Source: Grammothele lineata
Taxonomy: Eukaryota; Basidiomycota; Agaricomycetes; Polyporales; Polyporaceae
Reading direction: 5' to 3'
Assembly (NCBI GenBank): GCA_002150815.3
Contig: NDFF03000089.1
Span: forward strand, 62,001 to 126,000
Length of the DNA stretch: 64,000 bases
Shown here: positions 60,603 through 64,000 of the stretch, in pieces
Numbering within the stretch: position 1 is the stretch's first letter
Layout of the letters: every line of letters begins with the position of its first letter
Position numbers and translations under genes: made by a program
The notes under the pieces: generated by a model
Told to the model about the DNA's origin: nothing
What the model saw: only the letters and a program-made list of their open reading frames with translations
Databases searched by the model: none

Positions 60603-61216
60603 TGTTCAACTTCCGTCCTTCCTGTGCCCCGTGTCCTTCTGATTCGGTCCGGTACTATATGGTTCTTTGATGGGATAAAAGTTGACTCCACGACGATTGA
60701 CCCCGGAACGATGTCTGTGTACAAGGGTTTCTTTTCTTGTGCAAGGTCACATTCGCATACGGGAAGATCGTCAACAGGGCTCGGAGGCTGCCAGCGAGAG
60801 GGTATGCGGTACGTGCCGACTCGGTGCGGTACTGTTGACGAGCATGCTTTGTGGGGGCATTGGAAACCTTTGTCCGCTGAGGCTGGATCCTAGATACTGC
60901 AACCAAACGCGCGTAGCGCCCGTGCCATGGCGAGGATAGAGGAGGCGGTGGCGGTGGAAGAAGACAGCGTGGATCTACCCTACCCTCTGTTCTGCAACTT
61001 GGGATCAGCGAGGAAGTGTGAATCACGTGACTGCATGTACTCACCGCCATCCTCTCCGAAAGTCACCGCGAGGCATACAGTAGTACCGGACCCGAGCCTG
61101 ACGTCGTCATTGCAGCACGCCGACAGTGCAACACACAGGTCTGAAGTATTTGAAACCCGCATCCGCGTTCGTTCCGGATACTACATATCATACACAAAAA
61201 TCACCTCTCTCCCAGC
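60603..61216. other. Promoter region of the F-box-like gene
   Basis: The region lies between the F-box-like ATG and the stop of the carbonic anhydrase. No gene is supported. Confidence 0.45.
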
Positions 61217-62525
61217 TCACAACGTCCCCTCCTTCCCAACACTAACCCCCAAATCCCTCAACCTCCCCGTCTCAAGCTCGTACACCCACCCATGCACCTT
61301 AACGTCCTTCCCCCCCGCCCACGCCCCTTTGATCACCTCGCTCTCTACAAGATTCCGCACCCCGGCCTTGACGTTCTCCTCCGCGAGCGTCGTGAGGTCC
61401 GCCCCCGGGTGCGCGCGCGCGATCTCGACGAGTGGGGCCAGCCAGCGCATGAGGGGGGAATCAGACTCGGGGGAAGAGGAGGAGGGGGGAGGGGGGGACA
61501 GGGCGAGCTTGGAGCAGGCGGCGGCTCCGCCGCAGTTGGTGTGTCCGACGAGGACGACGTGGGATACGCCGACGTGCTCGACGGCGTAGGTGAGCACTGC
61601 GAGCGCGCTGTCGTCGTCTGGGTGGAATTGGCTGTTCGGTGCGGGTGCGGGTTTGAGTGGCGGGTGGCGGTTATAAAGAGGAAAGGAGGAAGGAAAAGGA
61701 AGCGGAATCGGTCAGTACACGGTACACACACAGCAACAGCGCACACGAACGTTCGGGAGGAAACTCACTTGGCGATGTTCCGGTGCACGAAGATGTCCCC
61801 CGGCTTCGAGGCAGTCACGACCGACTCGGGCACGCGCGAGTCTGCGCAGCCGATCCAGAGCACCTGCGGAAAAGGGGTGGAACGCGCGTCAGCGTCGTCC
61901 TTGCCGCTTAGGATCTCCTCGAGACCGAGATCGAAAAGCCGTTCGGGGCCGAGAGGAAGGGGTCATCGCAATACGCAGGCGACAGCAGCGGACGTGGGCG
62001 AGGCGCGGCGGCCGATATCATGTATCGTGCGCGCTTCAAAAGCGCATACAAGCACCTCGACCGCTCGCGAACGACATGCAAAGGCCCAAGACCCAGGAAC
62101 ATGTTCCAACGGCCGACAGCAAGGTCGTGTCCGAAGAAAGCGCCCCGAAAAACACCATCGATCGGGGAGGTTCGGCTAGCGGGGCATGCGGCCAAACCAC
62201 GCGTTCCGTAGAGCTCCCCAGGGACCTATTCGCAAACGATAGGGCTCGTATGACGACACAAATAGCGTTCACGAGCGCGCCATGAGGGGAGGTATTCGTG
62301 GTGGCCGGCGCGCTCCGTAAAGGTGTGGGGGAGGTAAAAAAAGCTGATAGCAGGCCGATCCCGTCGTACGGATAGCTGAAGGGGCTAAAACTGACGCAGG
62401 AAACTCACCTTTGGGCTCTGACCCTCCGCAGAGGTGGGGAAAAAGCTGGCGTCGGTGGCGGCGACGTCTTGGGCCCACTGGGCGTTGTTGGAGAGGAGGC
62501 GGGCGAGGACGTAGTCTTGGGGCAT
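61217..62525 (-). CDS. Beta-carbonic anhydrase (208 aa)
   Basis: Interconverts CO2 and bicarbonate. Minus-strand exons are 62525..62409, 61863..61769 and 61631..61217. Zinc and active-site motifs of the beta class are present: [12 protein letters not shown] (Cys, Asp, Arg) and GHTNCGGA (His and Cys, HxxC). Other family marks are [12 protein letters not shown] across the second splice, the early [10 protein letters not shown] helix, and [13 protein letters not shown] near the end. The length matches short fungal beta-CAs. No mitochondrial targeting peptide is evident, so a cytosolic enzyme is likely. Intron 1 is 545 nt, exceptionally long beside the other introns here, and contains no recognisable gene. 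A Pro/Ser loop ([11 protein letters not shown]) is inserted after the HxxC helix. Confidence 0.93.
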
Positions 62526-63784
62526 GGTGCGTGGATAATAGCGCAGCTATGAAGTGGAAAAGAGAGCAGGGAAGCGCAGAGAGGTCGTTGGGGGAGAGAA
62601 GAAAGCGGTAGATAGGATGAAGCCGGGTGGAGGGGCGGGGGTATTTATATGCGTTGGAGACGGCCGAAGGAGAGGAGGTTCGCCCGCGGCTAGCGAGGGC
62701 GGATGGATAACGCCGAGGGTGGCGAGCGGAGCAGAAAGCGAGAGAGCCAATGGAGGCTCTGGAGGGACGCGGCGGGGGAAGAGGAGCGGAACGTGGCGGA
62801 GCAGGTGAGAGCTGGAGAGGCGGAGAGCAGCGGCGGCGCGTCTGATGGTCCCGCCACAGGCCCAAGGGTCGTCCACGGCCGTGATCCTCCTCGGCCTCCG
62901 CACTTATCGCCCCGTCCCTCCCGCGGCCTCTCCCCCGCTCCTCTTCATCTCCGTCCACAATACACCTCCACTGGCAATATAGCAGCTCACTAGCCTCCGC
63001 CACCTCCGCCTCGGGTCCGCACAAGCCCCTGACGATATGGAGTGTGCACAGCTCGGACCGCGCCCATGGGCCGTCGCGACCGCGCTCGCGCCGTGGGAGC
63101 GGTCAAAGTGCGGCGGCACAGCGGCGGGCATCCATCAAGCGGGATCGTCGCAGCGCATCTACTCACCTCTCCACACTGGCAGGGCCCGTCCAACGAAACC
63201 GCCCTTCAGGCGCGTCCCCTGAGGCGTCGGCGATCCCGCCGCCACCGCGCTCCTGACGTTGACGTGCCGCCCTCGCGCCTTGCGCGCGAATTTCCGAATA
63301 TATTGCGTTGCGTCGCGATTGCAAATGCCCCGGGGGCGGCTTCCTCTTGGAATAGCAACTGCTCCTGGCGGGCCACGTTCGCCCAGTTTGCTTGCCCCGG
63401 GGGCGTATTCACCGTGCCGATCCTCCCGGCATGACGTCCTCCGGATTGGCGACGTGCGGTATGCGAGATGCCGTATAGTCCAGGGGAACCAGTCGCAGAG
63501 CGTCGTGCACGAATCGTCATCACAGGCGAGAATGGGGCAAAGCACAAGTCGAGGAGACACGAAGGAAGGGACACGGGGCGGGCTGGGGCGGAAAAGGGCC
63601 TTTATACAAGGCGAGAGGGAGTCAGGAGAGGCCCGGAGCTCCTCCAAATACAAATTCGGCCGCACGCCTCCCCGCCCCGCGGCGTGCCTCCAAGTTATGC
63701 GCACAAGACGCTACCAATCCTCACGTCTCCCCGCGCGTCGTGGTTACGTACGCGTCGACCAACAGCAATTAACCTCTTCCCGCG
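62526..63784. other. Divergent promoter region
   Basis: It lies between the carbonic anhydrase and the gene at the right edge. Several overlapping GC-rich open frames occur on both strands (63040-63820), none with coherent splicing or motifs. Confidence 0.4.
62642..62649 (-). promoter_or_regulatory. TATA box (TATAAATA) of the carbonic anhydrase gene
   Basis: It lies 117-124 bp upstream of the ATG at 62525. Confidence 0.5.
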
Positions 63785-64000
63785 ATGCATATGACGAACG
63801 CGACGCCCAAGGCGGGCGCTGACGGCCGTGCGCAAGTTGCAGAGGAGGAGCAGCCAAGCCAGAAAATCAATGTAAGCGCCCATAATTTGTAGTAGCATAA
63901 GACGGAGAGAACCGCTCGGACATGAGCCGTCCGCGATTCGCTGGGCTCGCTGGACAGTAACGTTTTTCCCGATCTTACTTGCTCTCAGAGTCACAAGGCG
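63785..64000 (+). CDS. First exon(s) of a gene running off the right edge
   Basis: An ATG at 63785, or the in-frame ATG at 63791, opens (MH)MTNATPKAGADGRAQVAE then EEQPSQKIN and ends at a good donor (GTAAGC at 63872). A strong acceptor (CTTGCTCTCAG) ends at 63988, after which SHKA continues in frame to the edge. Too little is visible to name the product; the N-terminus is polar and Ala/Glu-rich. Confidence 0.45.

Overview
The window looks like chromosomal DNA of a mushroom-forming basidiomycete (Agaricomycete). The evidence is: GC-rich genes split by many 45-80 nt GT-AG introns, class I hydrophobins, HET-domain proteins of the basidiomycete type, and a fused spermidine synthase-saccharopine reductase, a gene fusion known from basidiomycetes. 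All gene models below were built by eye from splice sites, reading frame and comparison between paralogs inside the window.

Left part (1-11 kb): two divergent paralogous genes for small secreted proteins, the first cut by the left edge; a lone, divergent hydrophobin; and a long basic nuclear protein with a homeodomain-like segment and several SUMO-type motifs.

Middle part (12.6-43 kb): an accessory block built from repeated pairs of one HET-domain gene and one class I hydrophobin gene. Four HET genes and eight hydrophobin-type genes lie in the window, and four HET/hydrophobin pairs form two tandemly duplicated arrangements. Pairs 1 and 2 (12.7-15.7 and 20.0-23.0 kb) are convergent. In pairs 3 and 4 (27.3-30.7 and 31.8-35.0 kb) both genes read leftward. 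Pair 1 has a nonsense codon in its hydrophobin and pair 3 has one in its HET gene; pairs 2 and 4 look intact. A further hydrophobin tandem (39.4-42.0 kb) includes a copy that lost exactly the two cysteines (1 and 6) known to pair with each other in this fold. Decayed multi-exon genes and a relic hydrophobin leader lie between the modules.

Right part (44-64 kb): mostly conserved single-copy genes. These are the SPE3-LYS9 fusion (polyamine and lysine synthesis), an MFS sugar transporter, a tandem pair of unknown helical proteins with a hydrophobic hairpin and coiled coil, a C2H2 zinc-finger protein, an F-box-like protein, a beta-carbonic anhydrase, and the first exon of a gene running off the right edge.

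The most unusual feature is the repeated physical pairing of an allorecognition-type gene (HET) with a secreted surface protein gene (hydrophobin). No functional link is shown by sequence alone.
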